From an uncultured Methanobrevibacter sp. (GTDB taxonomy: Archaea > Methanobacteriota > Methanobacteria > Methanobacteriales > Methanobacteriaceae), in contig ONJC01000012.1 of assembly GCA_900318035.1 (NCBI GenBank), forward strand, positions 1-64,000: a stretch of DNA of 64,000 bases, given 5' to 3'. The notes below the pieces were generated by a model, which was not told the origin of the DNA, did not search any database, and saw only the letters and a program-made list of their open reading frames with translations. Shown here piece by piece: positions 38,165-47,363 of this stretch. The stretch's first letter is position 1. Each line of letters begins with the position of its first letter. The translations under genes were made by a program, and so were the position numbers.

Positions 38165-39580
38165 TTACCCTTTTATAAATTTTAATGCAACGCAATTTTT
38201 AATCACAACCTCACATTCTTTTTTAAATCCCATCGATTTAAAAAATGAAATTGAACGAATATTTTCTTTTTTAATATATGCAATTACTCTGCCGTCAATT
38301 AATTCCAATCCTTTAGACAACAATATTTTCGACAAACCTAGACCTCTATATTTTTTATTTAAACTGATACTGATAACCGGGTATTTTTCATCAAAATCCA
38401 ATCTTAATTGGCCTATCAAATCGTCTTCATACTCTAAAACATAAAATTTAACTGAATCGTCATTTAAAATATTTTTAAACCAATTTTTATGGTCTTCTAG
38501 AAGAATTTTTTCTGAATTGAATGAACTTTTACGAACTTCATCATCATTTGCAATTTCAAATATTTTTAAACAATCCTCTTTCTGAATGGACCTGAATGTT
38601 GAATTATTTTTATAAAACTCTTTTAGAATATTTTTAACAATATTCAAAGACCCTTTACCATTTACAGCCTGAATACCCAATAATCTTTTATCAAACCGAA
38701 TATTTTTATCTTTTAAATAATTTATCCTACCTAAAATATTTTCTAAAAGATTATCATCATTCCAACAGCCTGCATATTCAATAAAACCTTGATTAACCAA
38801 ATTTTTAATATTATTTTTCTGATTATCAATAATGCCAATAGCTATTGTTGGAACACCAATACAAGCAAGTTCATATAATGTTTGACCACTGGCTGAAATA
38901 GCTAAATCGACAGAACTCATTGCATTAATAATTTCAACAGAATTTGGAGAATAAATTAACTCAACATATTCATTTTTTAAGGATTCTATCTCTTTAGTGT
39001 TTTTAAAACTATCTGCGATTATGACTTTCTTATTAACTTTAGGAAAATTATCATTTAACAATTCCAATATTTTTGGAGTTAGATTTCTTAAATCATTGCC
39101 CCCCATTGTAATTAAAATATTTTCAATTGAATCATTGATTTTTAATTTTTGAATATCCCAAAAGTCCTTTCTCAAAGGGATAAATTCATTTCCTATCAAA
39201 TAAGTTATATCATCTCTTTCTAAATAACCCATATCAGAAGTATCTAATGTTCCATTAATTACAATGCCCTTAGGATAATCTAAACGATTATTATCATCAA
39301 CATAAACACCCAATAATGAGTTTTTAGAAATTTCTTCATAAAATGTCAAATCTGCTAAATAAGAATCAATAAGAACAATTTCTGCATTAAAAGAATCATA
39401 TAACCAATCAATAATTTCTACATTCATATCCTGAACAATAGATTTTATTGATTCATCACCATTTACAATGAACTTTGGGGAAATATTGTAATGTTCAAAA
39501 GCTTGATGGATAGAGCTACATCTAGCTACATGACCATATCCATAATCCTTTCCGCCTTCAGTTAGAATAACAACTTCCAT
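38165..39580 (-). CDS. pseG: PseG-like UDP-sugar hydrolase fused to a GNAT acetyltransferase
   Basis: Residues 1-310 match PseG, which removes UDP from the diacetamido-trideoxy-altrose precursor. They show 'LTEGGKDYGYGHVARCSSI' at the start, 'VYVDDNNRL', 'ILITMGGNDLRNLTPKIL' and 'AISASGQTLYELACIGVPTIAI'. Residues 325-470 are a GNAT N-acetyltransferase with 'RGLGLSKILLSKGLELI' for acetyl-CoA and 'IRSISFFKSMGFKKE'. PseH is also a GNAT enzyme, so the fusion may join the acetylation and hydrolysis steps. ATG 39580 is preferred over TTG 39589. The operon also has a second, separate GNAT. Confidence 0.86.
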   Translation of the reverse strand: MEVVILTEGGKDYGYGHVARCSSIHQAFEHYNISPKFIVNGDESIKSIVQDMNVEIIDWLYDSFNAEIVLIDSYLADLTFYEEISKNSLLGVYVDDNNRLDYPKGIVINGTLDTSDMGYLERDDITYLIGNEFIPLRKDFWDIQKLKINDSIENILITMGGNDLRNLTPKILELLNDNFPKVNKKVIIADSFKNTKEIESLKNEYVELIYSPNSVEIINAMSSVDLAISASGQTLYELACIGVPTIAIGIIDNQKNNIKNLVNQGFIEYAGCWNDDNLLENILGRINYLKDKNIRFDKRLLGIQAVNGKGSLNIVKNILKEFYKNNSTFRSIQKEDCLKIFEIANDDEVRKSSFNSEKILLEDHKNWFKNILNDDSVKFYVLEYEDDLIGQLRLDFDEKYPVISISLNKKYRGLGLSKILLSKGLELIDGRVIAYIKKENIRSISFFKSMGFKKECEVVIKNCVALKFIKG

Positions 39581-39581
39581 A

Positions 39582-40736
39582 TTAATCAAATTCTGAAATT
39601 ACTTTATAAAGTTTATCTTTAACAAAATCAGTATCCTCATCAGTTAAAGTAGGATACATAGGAATACTAATTTCTTTTTTATAAAACTCTTCACAAATAG
39701 GACATAATTCATTGCCAAATCCTAAATTTTGATAATATGGTTGTTTATAAACTGGAATGTAATGAACTTGAACACCAATTCCCTCTTGTCTTAATTTTGC
39801 AAATATCTCTTTTTTATGATTTACAAATTTATCTTTTAAGAGAATTGGATATAAATGATAAGCAGACTGTCTATTTTCCTTTTCAACAGTGACATCAAAG
39901 TAAGGATTATCCTCAAATATTTCATCATAAGTTTTAGCTATTTTTCTTCTAGATTTGACAAATGAATCTAATTTTTTTAATTGGGAAACACCTAAAGCAC
40001 ATTGAATATCTGTTATACGATAATTGAAACCTAAATACTGCATTTCATAGTACCAGTCACCATGAGGCTCATTAACCAAATTATTTTTAGTTATTCCGTG
40101 TGATCGGAATAATTGTAAACGTTCATAATATTCTTCATTGTTAGTAACAATTATCCCCCCTTCACCGGTTGTAATGTGTTTTACTGGATGGAAACTGAAC
40201 ATGGCCATTTCTGAATAAGTTAACGAACCTATTTTTTTGCCATTATATTTTGCGCCTAATGCATGGGCTCCATCTTCAAATAATTTTACATCATTTTCTT
40301 CGGCAATTTCTGAAAATTCTTTCAAATCAACAGGTTGACCTGAATAGTGAACTGGAGAAATTAATTTAGTCTTATCACTAATTTCAATTTTAGACACATC
40401 CAAATTCCCAGTCTTACTTTCCACATCACTAAATTTAACATCTGCCCCCAAATATAGGGCAGCATTTGAAGTTGCAACAAAAGTATTTGGAGTGGTTATG
40501 ACCTCATCCCCTTTTCCAATGCCTAAAGCGAAATATGCTCCATGTAAGGCAGAGGTTCCAGAATTAAATGCTACAGCATATTTAGCACCGCAATACTTAG
40601 CAATGTCTTTTTCAAATTCTTCAATTTTAGGACCTTGAGTAATTAGAGGAGATTTTAAAGTTTTCACAACTTCTTCAATATCTTCATCATCAATTGTTTG
40701 TTTTCCATATGGTAAAAATTTAGAAATAAAAAACAC
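39582..40736 (-). CDS. pseC: PseC-type UDP-sugar 4-aminotransferase
   Basis: This DegT/DnrJ/EryC1 aminotransferase would add the 4-amino group to the PseB product. It has 384 residues. The PLP lysine is in 'FSFHPVKHITTGEGG', the pattern specific to PseC. Also seen are 'AFNSGTSALHGAYFAL', 'TPNTFVATSNAALY' and 'LFEDGAHALGAKYNGK'. The start is odd. The only near start is GTG 40736, preceded by little. An alternative reading uses that GGGGTG as the ribosome binding site with an ATT start at Ile-4. The stop lies directly before the pseG ATG. Confidence 0.88.
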   Translation of the reverse strand: MFFISKFLPYGKQTIDDEDIEEVVKTLKSPLITQGPKIEEFEKDIAKYCGAKYAVAFNSGTSALHGAYFALGIGKGDEVITTPNTFVATSNAALYLGADVKFSDVESKTGNLDVSKIEISDKTKLISPVHYSGQPVDLKEFSEIAEENDVKLFEDGAHALGAKYNGKKIGSLTYSEMAMFSFHPVKHITTGEGGIIVTNNEEYYERLQLFRSHGITKNNLVNEPHGDWYYEMQYLGFNYRITDIQCALGVSQLKKLDSFVKSRRKIAKTYDEIFEDNPYFDVTVEKENRQSAYHLYPILLKDKFVNHKKEIFAKLRQEGIGVQVHYIPVYKQPYYQNLGFGNELCPICEEFYKKEISIPMYPTLTDEDTDFVKDKLYKVISEFD

Positions 40737-40741
40737 CCCAA

Positions 40742-42046
40742 TTAATTTTCTTCAACGATATTACGTTTGAAAACAGGATCCACTTTTTTACCTATTAAAA
40801 TGCCTTCAGTAGAATCTTGTTCAATTGCTTTTTTAATATTAATCATTGCTTCTTCAGCCGCAGCCAAATAAGCTTCGATTTCTTCTTCTGTGTGAGATAA
40901 GTTAATGTTATTAATTCCAACGGTTATTATGCCATTGTGAATCATTGCTTGAGAGAAAATTGAATTAATATCCAAATAATCCAAACTTCCAACATCTTCA
41001 AATTCAACACCACAATGAGGTGGAAGGCCACTAACCAAAATTACATCTTCTAATTCATAATTTTTAATAAGGAGTTCCAGCCCTTCTTTTAACATAGTTC
41101 CCAATTTCCAAATATGTTCATAAGAACCAGGTTTCTCTAAAATTTTTAATGCAGCAATTGAGCCAGCCATAGACAATGCTTCACCACCAAATGTTGTGGA
41201 AACAAAAATACCCTCTTCAATTTGTTTCATTATTTCTTTTTTACCGGCAACAGCAGAAATTGGCAATCCATTACCCATACCTTTTCCAAATGCAGCCATA
41301 TCCGGAACAACATCATATAACTCTGAAGCTCCACCTAATGCATATCTAAAACCAGATACAACTTCATCAAAAATTAATATAGCTCCATTTTCATGAGTTA
41401 AATCTTTAACTTTTTGTAAAAAATCATCTTTAGGACCATTAGCTTGAATTGGTTCTAAAATAACAGCAGCAATTTGATTAGGATACTCTTCAAAAAGTTC
41501 TTTTAATGATTCAATATTATTATATTCAAATGTTTTTGTTAAATTTGAAACATCCTTTGGAATCCCTTTGTTGTTTTCTGTTGAACCAATGGACCAATCA
41601 TGCATTCCATGATATCCTGATAATGCTACTAAATCTCTTTCAGTGAATGCTCTTGCTAGTCTTATTGCGGAAGTAGTTGCATCACCGCCATTTTTAACAA
41701 ATCTGACCATTTCAGCACAAGGAATAATATCAATAATTTTTTCAGCTAATTCGACTTCTACTTCAGCTTGAAGTGAAAAGGAAATTCCTTTTTCAAGTTG
41801 TTCTTTAATGGCATTATTTACTTCTTCAATGTTATATCCAATTGTAATCGGACCTAATGCACATACAAAATCAATGAATTTATTTCCATCAACATCATAT
41901 AAATAACAACCTTCACCCCTTTCAATAAATGCAGGAGAATCTCCTTGACAATAATATCTATATGATTTACTGTAAGTTTGAGCACCTAAAGGGGTTACTT
42001 CAATTGCTCTTTTCAACAAGTCATTACTTTTTTCATAGTTTGCCAT
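40742..42046 (-). CDS. Class III (glutamate-1-semialdehyde type) aminotransferase
   Basis: This 434-residue PLP enzyme resembles HemL but sits in the pse operon. The PLP lysine is in 'AFGKGMGNGLPISAVAG', the phosphate site in 'NGGDATTSAIRLARA' and the cofactor Asp in 'ILIFDEVVSGFRY'. The start is ATG 42046 after GGTGATAA. In the operon it lies between the aldo/keto reductase and pseC genes. A role in modifying the sugar or making a side group is likely; true HemL function is less likely because no haem gene is near. Specific substrate unknown. Confidence 0.84.
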   Translation of the reverse strand: MANYEKSNDLLKRAIEVTPLGAQTYSKSYRYYCQGDSPAFIERGEGCYLYDVDGNKFIDFVCALGPITIGYNIEEVNNAIKEQLEKGISFSLQAEVEVELAEKIIDIIPCAEMVRFVKNGGDATTSAIRLARAFTERDLVALSGYHGMHDWSIGSTENNKGIPKDVSNLTKTFEYNNIESLKELFEEYPNQIAAVILEPIQANGPKDDFLQKVKDLTHENGAILIFDEVVSGFRYALGGASELYDVVPDMAAFGKGMGNGLPISAVAGKKEIMKQIEEGIFVSTTFGGEALSMAGSIAALKILEKPGSYEHIWKLGTMLKEGLELLIKNYELEDVILVSGLPPHCGVEFEDVGSLDYLDINSIFSQAMIHNGIITVGINNINLSHTEEEIEAYLAAAEEAMINIKKAIEQDSTEGILIGKKVDPVFKRNIVEEN

Positions 42047-42057
42047 TTTATCACCAA

Positions 42058-42987
42058 TCAAAAATTATCCCATTTCCTAGGATCAATCAAATAATCATCA
42101 TTTATCCTTAAACTATCAAAATCAATATTTTTCAAAAGATTTTTATCAAATCTGTCAATGCTTTTGATATTTGATTCCAATTCTTCTGGAGAATCTACTC
42201 CAAGAATGGTTGAATTAATAAAATTATTATAATAAACAAAAACACTGGCTAACTCAGGTACACTAACATCACATTCATCAGCCAATCGTTGTAATTCTTC
42301 TTTAAATGGTTTGATTTCTTCCAAACCTTTAGGAACATCATCAATTTCGCATGGAATAATTCCTTTTAAAAAAGTAGACCTGCTTACTAAACCAATGTTA
42401 TTTTCATCTAACTGCTCTTGTATATCGTCAAAACGCCTATCAAAAATATTATATGGAATTTGGAAAAAATCAACTGAATTTCCATGATTTTCCATAATAA
42501 ATTCTGTTTCAGGCAATTCATATACTGAAACACCAAATAAATCAATTAAATTATCTTCTTTTAATTGATTTATTACATCCCAAAAATCCTCATTCTTATA
42601 TATTTCTTCAATTGTTTGATGTAATTGTAAAATAGGAATTTTATTTAATTTAAGTTTTTCTAAAGATTCATCTACCGAGCTATAAACATCAAATTTTATT
42701 TTACTATAATTTAAATTATTTAAATCCTCAATTAAACGTAATTTCGTAGCAACAACAAAATTATTCTTATAGTTTTCCATGAAACATCCAATTTTATCTT
42801 CACTATCACCATATTCACGTGCAGTATCGATTAACGTTAGCTCATTATCAACTGCAGTTTTGAGAATATCATCAACTTCATCTTGAGTTTTTCTTTTTGT
42901 AAACCCATAATCCAATCCAAATTGAACTGTACCTAAACCAAATTTAGAAATTTCATAATCTGAATTTTTAAAATTATTTATTAACAT
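42058..42987 (-). CDS. Aldo/keto reductase family protein
   Basis: This 309-residue NAD(P)H-dependent reductase begins 'MLINNFKNSDYEISKFGLGTVQFGLDYG'-like (start at 42987 after CAGGTAAT). 'TLIDTAREYGDSEDKIG' carries the catalytic Asp and Tyr, and 'VVATKL' carries the Lys. The expected active-site His is found in 'PILQLHQTIEE'. It is encoded between the cytidylyltransferase and the class III aminotransferase. The two extra enzymes are probably a pair: reduction and transamination of one intermediate. Its substrate is not known. Confidence 0.85.
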   Translation of the reverse strand: MLINNFKNSDYEISKFGLGTVQFGLDYGFTKRKTQDEVDDILKTAVDNELTLIDTAREYGDSEDKIGCFMENYKNNFVVATKLRLIEDLNNLNYSKIKFDVYSSVDESLEKLKLNKIPILQLHQTIEEIYKNEDFWDVINQLKEDNLIDLFGVSVYELPETEFIMENHGNSVDFFQIPYNIFDRRFDDIQEQLDENNIGLVSRSTFLKGIIPCEIDDVPKGLEEIKPFKEELQRLADECDVSVPELASVFVYYNNFINSTILGVDSPEELESNIKSIDRFDKNLLKNIDFDSLRINDDYLIDPRKWDNF

Positions 42988-42991
42988 TTTA

Positions 42992-43759
42992 TTACCTGAG
43001 GATTTCATCATTTTCTAAAGATTTCTTTAAACCTTCATTTTGTTCATACATATCATTTATTTTCAATAAAGAAGGATTATCATCTAATAACTTAAAAATA
43101 TCATCCATTAAAAATATTTTTTCATCATCATATAAACACTCATAAATCTTTTTAATTAAAATAAAATCTTCTTTTTCATCAACAGTCCATCTAAAATTAG
43201 ATAAATCTCTATCTTGGGCAAAATTGCCTAATTTATAATTTTCAGGATTGTTTTTTATGAATAATGTAACATGTTCTCTTTCAGATTTTAATGTTGCTTT
43301 ATTCCACATCTCATTTAAAATAGACAATTTAAATACTTCACAATCCAAACCATCTGGAAATGTCCGAATCAATGTATTTGTAGTGTAGTCATAATCATTT
43401 TCCAAATGTTTTTCAATGACTTCATCAACAATAATAGGATCAATTAATGGACAATCTGCAGTGATTCGAACAATACTATCCTGTTCATTTAAATTAAATT
43501 TAACCGCTGCTTTATAATACCTATCTAAAACATCATTTTCATCTCCGGAAAAACAATCAATATTTAATCTTTCACAAAGATTAACAATCGGTTCATTTTC
43601 AGACTCATTACTAGTTATTACAATAATTTTATCAACATATTTACAAAAACTAAGTCTATTTATTATATGTTCCAAAAGAGGTTTGCCAACAACTTCTTTC
43701 ATAACTTTTCCAGGAAGTCTTGAAGACCCCATCCTTGCTTGAATCATTGTATAAATCAT
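42992..43759 (-). CDS. pseF: Cytidylyltransferase, PseF/SpsF family
   Basis: The enzyme would load the finished nonulosonic acid with CMP, making the donor for transfer. It has 255 residues from ATG 43759. The nucleotide loop 'MIQARMGSSRLPGKVM' is at the N-terminus. 'GDENDVLDRYYKAA' and 'IVRITADCPLIDP' hold the Mg2+ and substrate residues, and 'SNFRWTVDEKEDFIL' is typical of the SpsF branch. The start directly follows the stop of the acetyltransferase gene, in the same TTGATTAATATG context as pseG. Confidence 0.86.
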   Translation of the reverse strand: MIYTMIQARMGSSRLPGKVMKEVVGKPLLEHIINRLSFCKYVDKIIVITSNESENEPIVNLCERLNIDCFSGDENDVLDRYYKAAVKFNLNEQDSIVRITADCPLIDPIIVDEVIEKHLENDYDYTTNTLIRTFPDGLDCEVFKLSILNEMWNKATLKSEREHVTLFIKNNPENYKLGNFAQDRDLSNFRWTVDEKEDFILIKKIYECLYDDEKIFLMDDIFKLLDDNPSLLKINDMYEQNEGLKKSLENDEILR

Positions 43760-43760
43760 A

Positions 43761-44297
43761 TTAATCAACTAAATTTTTATTATATAACTCAAAAACAAAT
43801 GCATCAATAAAATCCCCATTGAAAAAATAAGTATCTTTTTTAATATATGCTTTTTTAAATCCGCATTTTTTAAATGCTTTTATAGAGCCAATGTTATTCT
43901 CATAAACTCCAGCGAAAACTTTTCTTAAATTTAATTCATCAAATGCATATTTGCAAACTAAACTAATTGCATTGGTAGCAATTCCTCGACCCCAATAATT
44001 TTTATCTCCAATAACCAAACCTATATCCGCATATTTATGAACTGGATGAATACCCCCCAATTTAATATTACCAATGTGTTTATCTGATTCTTTATCAATA
44101 ATGGCAAAAAGAATATTATTTTCACTAGAGTTCATTGAAGTTACAAAATTTTTTAATGAATCAATAGTATGAGTTGTAAAACGTGACTCTAAATATTGAT
44201 TAATTTCAGAATCATTCATCCATCCCAAATAATTTTCGTTACAATCTTCAAGAGAAATATTTCTCAAATAAAAGTTGTCCGATTCTAAAATAGGCAT
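43761..44297 (-). CDS. GNAT N-acetyltransferase, PseH-like
   Basis: This 178-residue acetyltransferase starts MPILESDNFYLRNISLED at ATG 44297 after TTGAGGATAAC. The acetyl-CoA motif is 'DKNYWGRGIATNAI', and 'NIGSIKAFKKCGFKKAY' is the C-terminal motif. By position it should acetylate the 4-amino sugar made by PseB and PseC. The PseG fusion brings a second GNAT domain, so one of the two may act at another position or use another acyl group. Confidence 0.82.
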   Translation of the reverse strand: MPILESDNFYLRNISLEDCNENYLGWMNDSEINQYLESRFTTHTIDSLKNFVTSMNSSENNILFAIIDKESDKHIGNIKLGGIHPVHKYADIGLVIGDKNYWGRGIATNAISLVCKYAFDELNLRKVFAGVYENNIGSIKAFKKCGFKKAYIKKDTYFFNGDFIDAFVFELYNKNLVD

Positions 44298-44304
44298 GTT
44301 ATCC

Positions 44305-45297
44305 TCAATAAACAATATCTATATATTTTAAAGCTTCACGAATTTCTTCAACACTTAACCATTCAGGGTTATTGTCTGATGCATAACGGAACCTGTCTTC
44401 AACCTTTTTTCCACCGTCAATTTCAAGATTATCCCACCATTCAAGTTCGGGATAAATAATATAATAATCATCATATTCATAAGCTGATCTTGAATCTTCA
44501 GCAGTAATCATTACTTCATGGAGTTTTTCACCAGGCCTAATTCCAACATCTTCAAGTTCACAATCTGGAAGCATTGCTTTTGCCAAATCAGTTACTTTAA
44601 ATGAAGGACATTTATGAATAAATAATTCTCCTCCTCTAGCTTCATCAATGGCTTTGATTACAAGATCTACCGCTTCATCAAGAGTAATCCAGAAACGAGT
44701 CATCCTCATATCTGTAATTGGTAATTTTGTTGCTCCTTCATCAATTAATGTTTTAAAGAAAGGTATTACAGAACCTCTACTTCCACTAACATTTCCATAT
44801 CTAACTACAGAAAATTGAGTGTTTTTAGCTCCAACATACGCATTAGCTGCAATGAATAACTTATCTGAAACCATCTTTGTAGCACCATAAAGATTTACTG
44901 GATTTACTGCCTTATCAGTTGACAATGCAACAACTTTTTCAACATCTTTATCAATTGCCACATCAACAATGTTTCTTGCACCATCAATATTAGTTTTAAT
45001 AGCTTCTAAAGGATTATATTCACAAGCTGGAACTTGTTTAAGAGCAGCTGCATGAACAATGATATCAACACCATCACATGCTCTTGCAAATCTTTCTTTA
45101 TCTCTTACATCACCAATAAAGTAACGCATAACTTTTTTATATTCTCCAAATTGTCTTTGCATCAAATATTGTTTATACTCATCTCTTGAGTAAATAATAA
45201 TTTTTTTAGGATTAAACTGTTCTAAAACACGTTTAGTGAATTTTTTTCCAAAAGAACCAGTTCCCCCAGTGATTAAAATAACTTTATCATTTAACAT
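44305..45297 (-). CDS. pseB: UDP-N-acetylglucosamine 4,6-dehydratase (inverting)
   Basis: This is the first enzyme of the pseudaminic acid route, turning UDP-GlcNAc into a 4-keto-6-deoxy sugar with C5 inversion. It has 330 residues. The NAD motif is 'ILITGGTGSFGKKF'. 'SRDEYKQYLMQRQFGE' and 'HAAALKQVPACEYNP' are typical of PseB and FlaA1, and 'LSTDKAVNPVNLYGATK' holds the altered Tyr/Lys catalytic region. It is the first gene of the operon, with GGAG before ATG 45297. AT-rich promoter sequence is shared with the divergent flippase gene. Confidence 0.93.
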   Translation of the reverse strand: MLNDKVILITGGTGSFGKKFTKRVLEQFNPKKIIIYSRDEYKQYLMQRQFGEYKKVMRYFIGDVRDKERFARACDGVDIIVHAAALKQVPACEYNPLEAIKTNIDGARNIVDVAIDKDVEKVVALSTDKAVNPVNLYGATKMVSDKLFIAANAYVGAKNTQFSVVRYGNVSGSRGSVIPFFKTLIDEGATKLPITDMRMTRFWITLDEAVDLVIKAIDEARGGELFIHKCPSFKVTDLAKAMLPDCELEDVGIRPGEKLHEVMITAEDSRSAYEYDDYYIIYPELEWWDNLEIDGGKKVEDRFRYASDNNPEWLSVEEIREALKYIDIVY

Positions 45298-45426
45298 TGG
45301 TTAACTCCATATAAATTAATAAAAAAATTTCAAATATTTATTAAATATTAATATATTATTTTTTACTTAAATATTTAACATACTAATGTAATAAGTATTA
45401 GATATAAATTAAAAAATCGTGAGTTT

Positions 45427-46857
45427 ATGAGTCGAGTACAAACAATATTCAAAAATATGAGTTGGTTATTTATATCACAGATAGTGGCCAGTGTATGCGC
45501 CTTTATTTGGACTGTGTTAATGGCCAGATATCTTGGAGTTACTAAATATGGTATTTTTGGATTTGCTACTTCTTTAACTTCTATTTTAATGGTTACTACT
45601 GATTTAGGACTAAATACTCATATTGTTCGACATATCGCTACAGATTATGATTCCGCACCAAAATATTTAGGTAATGCAATACCTCTGAAATGCATTTTTG
45701 GTGTGGGTACAATGATTTTAACATTAATTATTTTGATATTAATGAAAACTGATGAACTCACACTTACTGTAACATTATTATTCACTATAGAAATGATTTT
45801 AAAAACATTAACCTATTTATTAAATGGATCATTTCAAGCATTTGAAGAAGGAAAATATCAAGGAATCGAAAATACTTTATTACATGTCATTTTATTAATA
45901 TTCATTCTGATTACAATATTCGGCAATTTTGACATCATTGGAATTGCAATTTCTTACATATTAGCAAATGCCATTGCATTAGGTTATGCCTATTATGCTC
46001 TGAAAAAATATGTTACCAAACCTAAATTTGAGCTAGATTTAGCATTTTGTAAAGAAATTACACGATTATCACTACCTTTTGCAATCATTGGCTTATTATA
46101 CACCATATATTACTCCATAGACATAGTTATGCTTACCAACATAGTAGGGAATTATGCCTCAGGAATATACAATGCAACATATAAATTAATTTCAATTTTA
46201 ACATTATTTTACTCAGTTTATACTGCAGTAATATTTCCAGTAATGAGTAAATTTTTCAAAAATGATGAATCACTACTTTTAATAAGTTTTGAAAAATCAA
46301 TCAAATACCTGATGCTTGCAATTATCCCAATAGCTGTTGCAACAGTATTTTACTCAAACGATATAATACACTTAATTTATGGAAACAAATATGATGCTGC
46401 ATCACCTGTTTTATCCATCTTAATTTGGACCGTATGCTTATTATTCATTAGTGGTGCAACAAGTTCATTACTAAATGCATCTCATAAAGAAGTGGCCGTA
46501 ACAAAAATATACGGCATAGCTGCAGTTTTCAATATTGTTTTAAACTTATTTATGATTCCATACTTATCCTATAACGGTGCCGCAATCACTACAGTATTAA
46601 GTGATGCACTCATTGTAATCTTACAGTCATATGTAATTTATAAATTAGGCCACAGACCCAACAAAAAGCTATATTATGACATCTTAAAAATAATAGCCGG
46701 ATCTGCTGTCTTAGGAATCGCATTATACTTCTTAAACTTGAATATGTGGGTGGCCCTTCCAGTTGGAATAATAATCTATTTTGCAGCCATTTATCTGTTT
46801 AAATTCTTTGATGATGATGACAAATATGTCCTTAAAGAAATTTTAGGTAAAAATTAA
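45427..46857 (+). CDS. Wzx-like polysaccharide flippase
   Basis: This 476-residue membrane protein of the MOP/PST flippase family would carry lipid-linked sugar units across the membrane. The N-terminal 'MSWLFISQIVASVCAFIWTVLMARYLG' region is typical. Twelve to fourteen helices are visible, with polar 'ATDLG'-like turn 'TTDLGLNTHIVRHIA'. GTGAG precedes ATG 45427. It is divergent from pseB, which links it to export of the nonulosonic-acid glycan. Confidence 0.86.
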   Translation: MSRVQTIFKNMSWLFISQIVASVCAFIWTVLMARYLGVTKYGIFGFATSLTSILMVTTDLGLNTHIVRHIATDYDSAPKYLGNAIPLKCIFGVGTMILTLIILILMKTDELTLTVTLLFTIEMILKTLTYLLNGSFQAFEEGKYQGIENTLLHVILLIFILITIFGNFDIIGIAISYILANAIALGYAYYALKKYVTKPKFELDLAFCKEITRLSLPFAIIGLLYTIYYSIDIVMLTNIVGNYASGIYNATYKLISILTLFYSVYTAVIFPVMSKFFKNDESLLLISFEKSIKYLMLAIIPIAVATVFYSNDIIHLIYGNKYDAASPVLSILIWTVCLLFISGATSSLLNASHKEVAVTKIYGIAAVFNIVLNLFMIPYLSYNGAAITTVLSDALIVILQSYVIYKLGHRPNKKLYYDILKIIAGSAVLGIALYFLNLNMWVALPVGIIIYFAAIYLFKFFDDDDKYVLKEILGKN

Positions 46858-47218
46858 ATTAAAGATTATGGGAAAATAATTTCCCAAAATCTCCAATTTT
46901 AAAGAAGTTCTTAAAATGTATGAAATACAAATTAATATGACACTAAAGTGTCAATTAAAGTTTATTTTTAAACATTAATACAATTTTGCATTAATAACAA
47001 TAATTTCCAAAAGTAGATTACACTTTAATCTAGGACATTAATAATTTACATCCTATATTAACAAAACGTATATTACTATTAAAAATATACATTGAAATTT
47101 CTTTAAATTGATTCCAATTAGGAAAATTGCATCCATTATGTAAAATTTACTTCAAAAAAACCATCACATATAACATAATATTATTTAAATCCAATAAAAA
47201 AATTGTTTAAATATTAAC
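46858..47218. other. Spacer after the flippase gene with two hairpins
   Basis: TGGGAAA/TTTCCCA (46869-46886) is a 7-bp stem without a T tract. TGACACT/AGTGTCA (46938-46953), extended by TTAAT/ATTAA, is followed by T-rich sequence and is the better terminator candidate for the plus-strand flippase gene. The rest is AT-rich with no gene. Confidence 0.5.
46932..46972 (+). terminator. Probable flippase terminator
   Basis: A near-perfect stem centred on GACACT-AA-AGTGTC with TTAAT/ATTAA below it, followed by a T-rich run. Confidence 0.45.
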
Positions 47219-47360
47219 TTTACCAAAATAAGTATAATTACTTTACTAAAATAAGTATAATTACTTTACTAAAATAAGTATAATTACTTTACTAAAATAA
47301 GTATAATTACTTTACTAAAATAATACTTTACTAAAATAAGTATAATTACTTTACCAAAAT
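47219..47360. repeat. 23-bp tandem repeat, about 6.5 copies
   Basis: Units at 47219, 47242, 47265 and 47288 are regular. A fifth at 47311 lacks seven bases, and a sixth at 47327 is full, followed by a partial copy ending near the ROK gene. Each has TTTACTAAAATAAG followed by TATAATTAC. The junctions create the dyad AAGTA-TAAT-TACTT once per unit. First and last units have ACC in place of ACT. Confidence 0.93.
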
Positions 47361-47363
47361 TAA

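Noticed and set aside
40742-42046. HemL (glutamate-1-semialdehyde mutase) of haem synthesis
   Set aside because: Family resemblance is clear, but the gene is embedded in the pse operon, far from the tetrapyrrole genes.
47219-47360. CRISPR array
   Set aside because: Head-to-tail 23-bp units without variable spacers.
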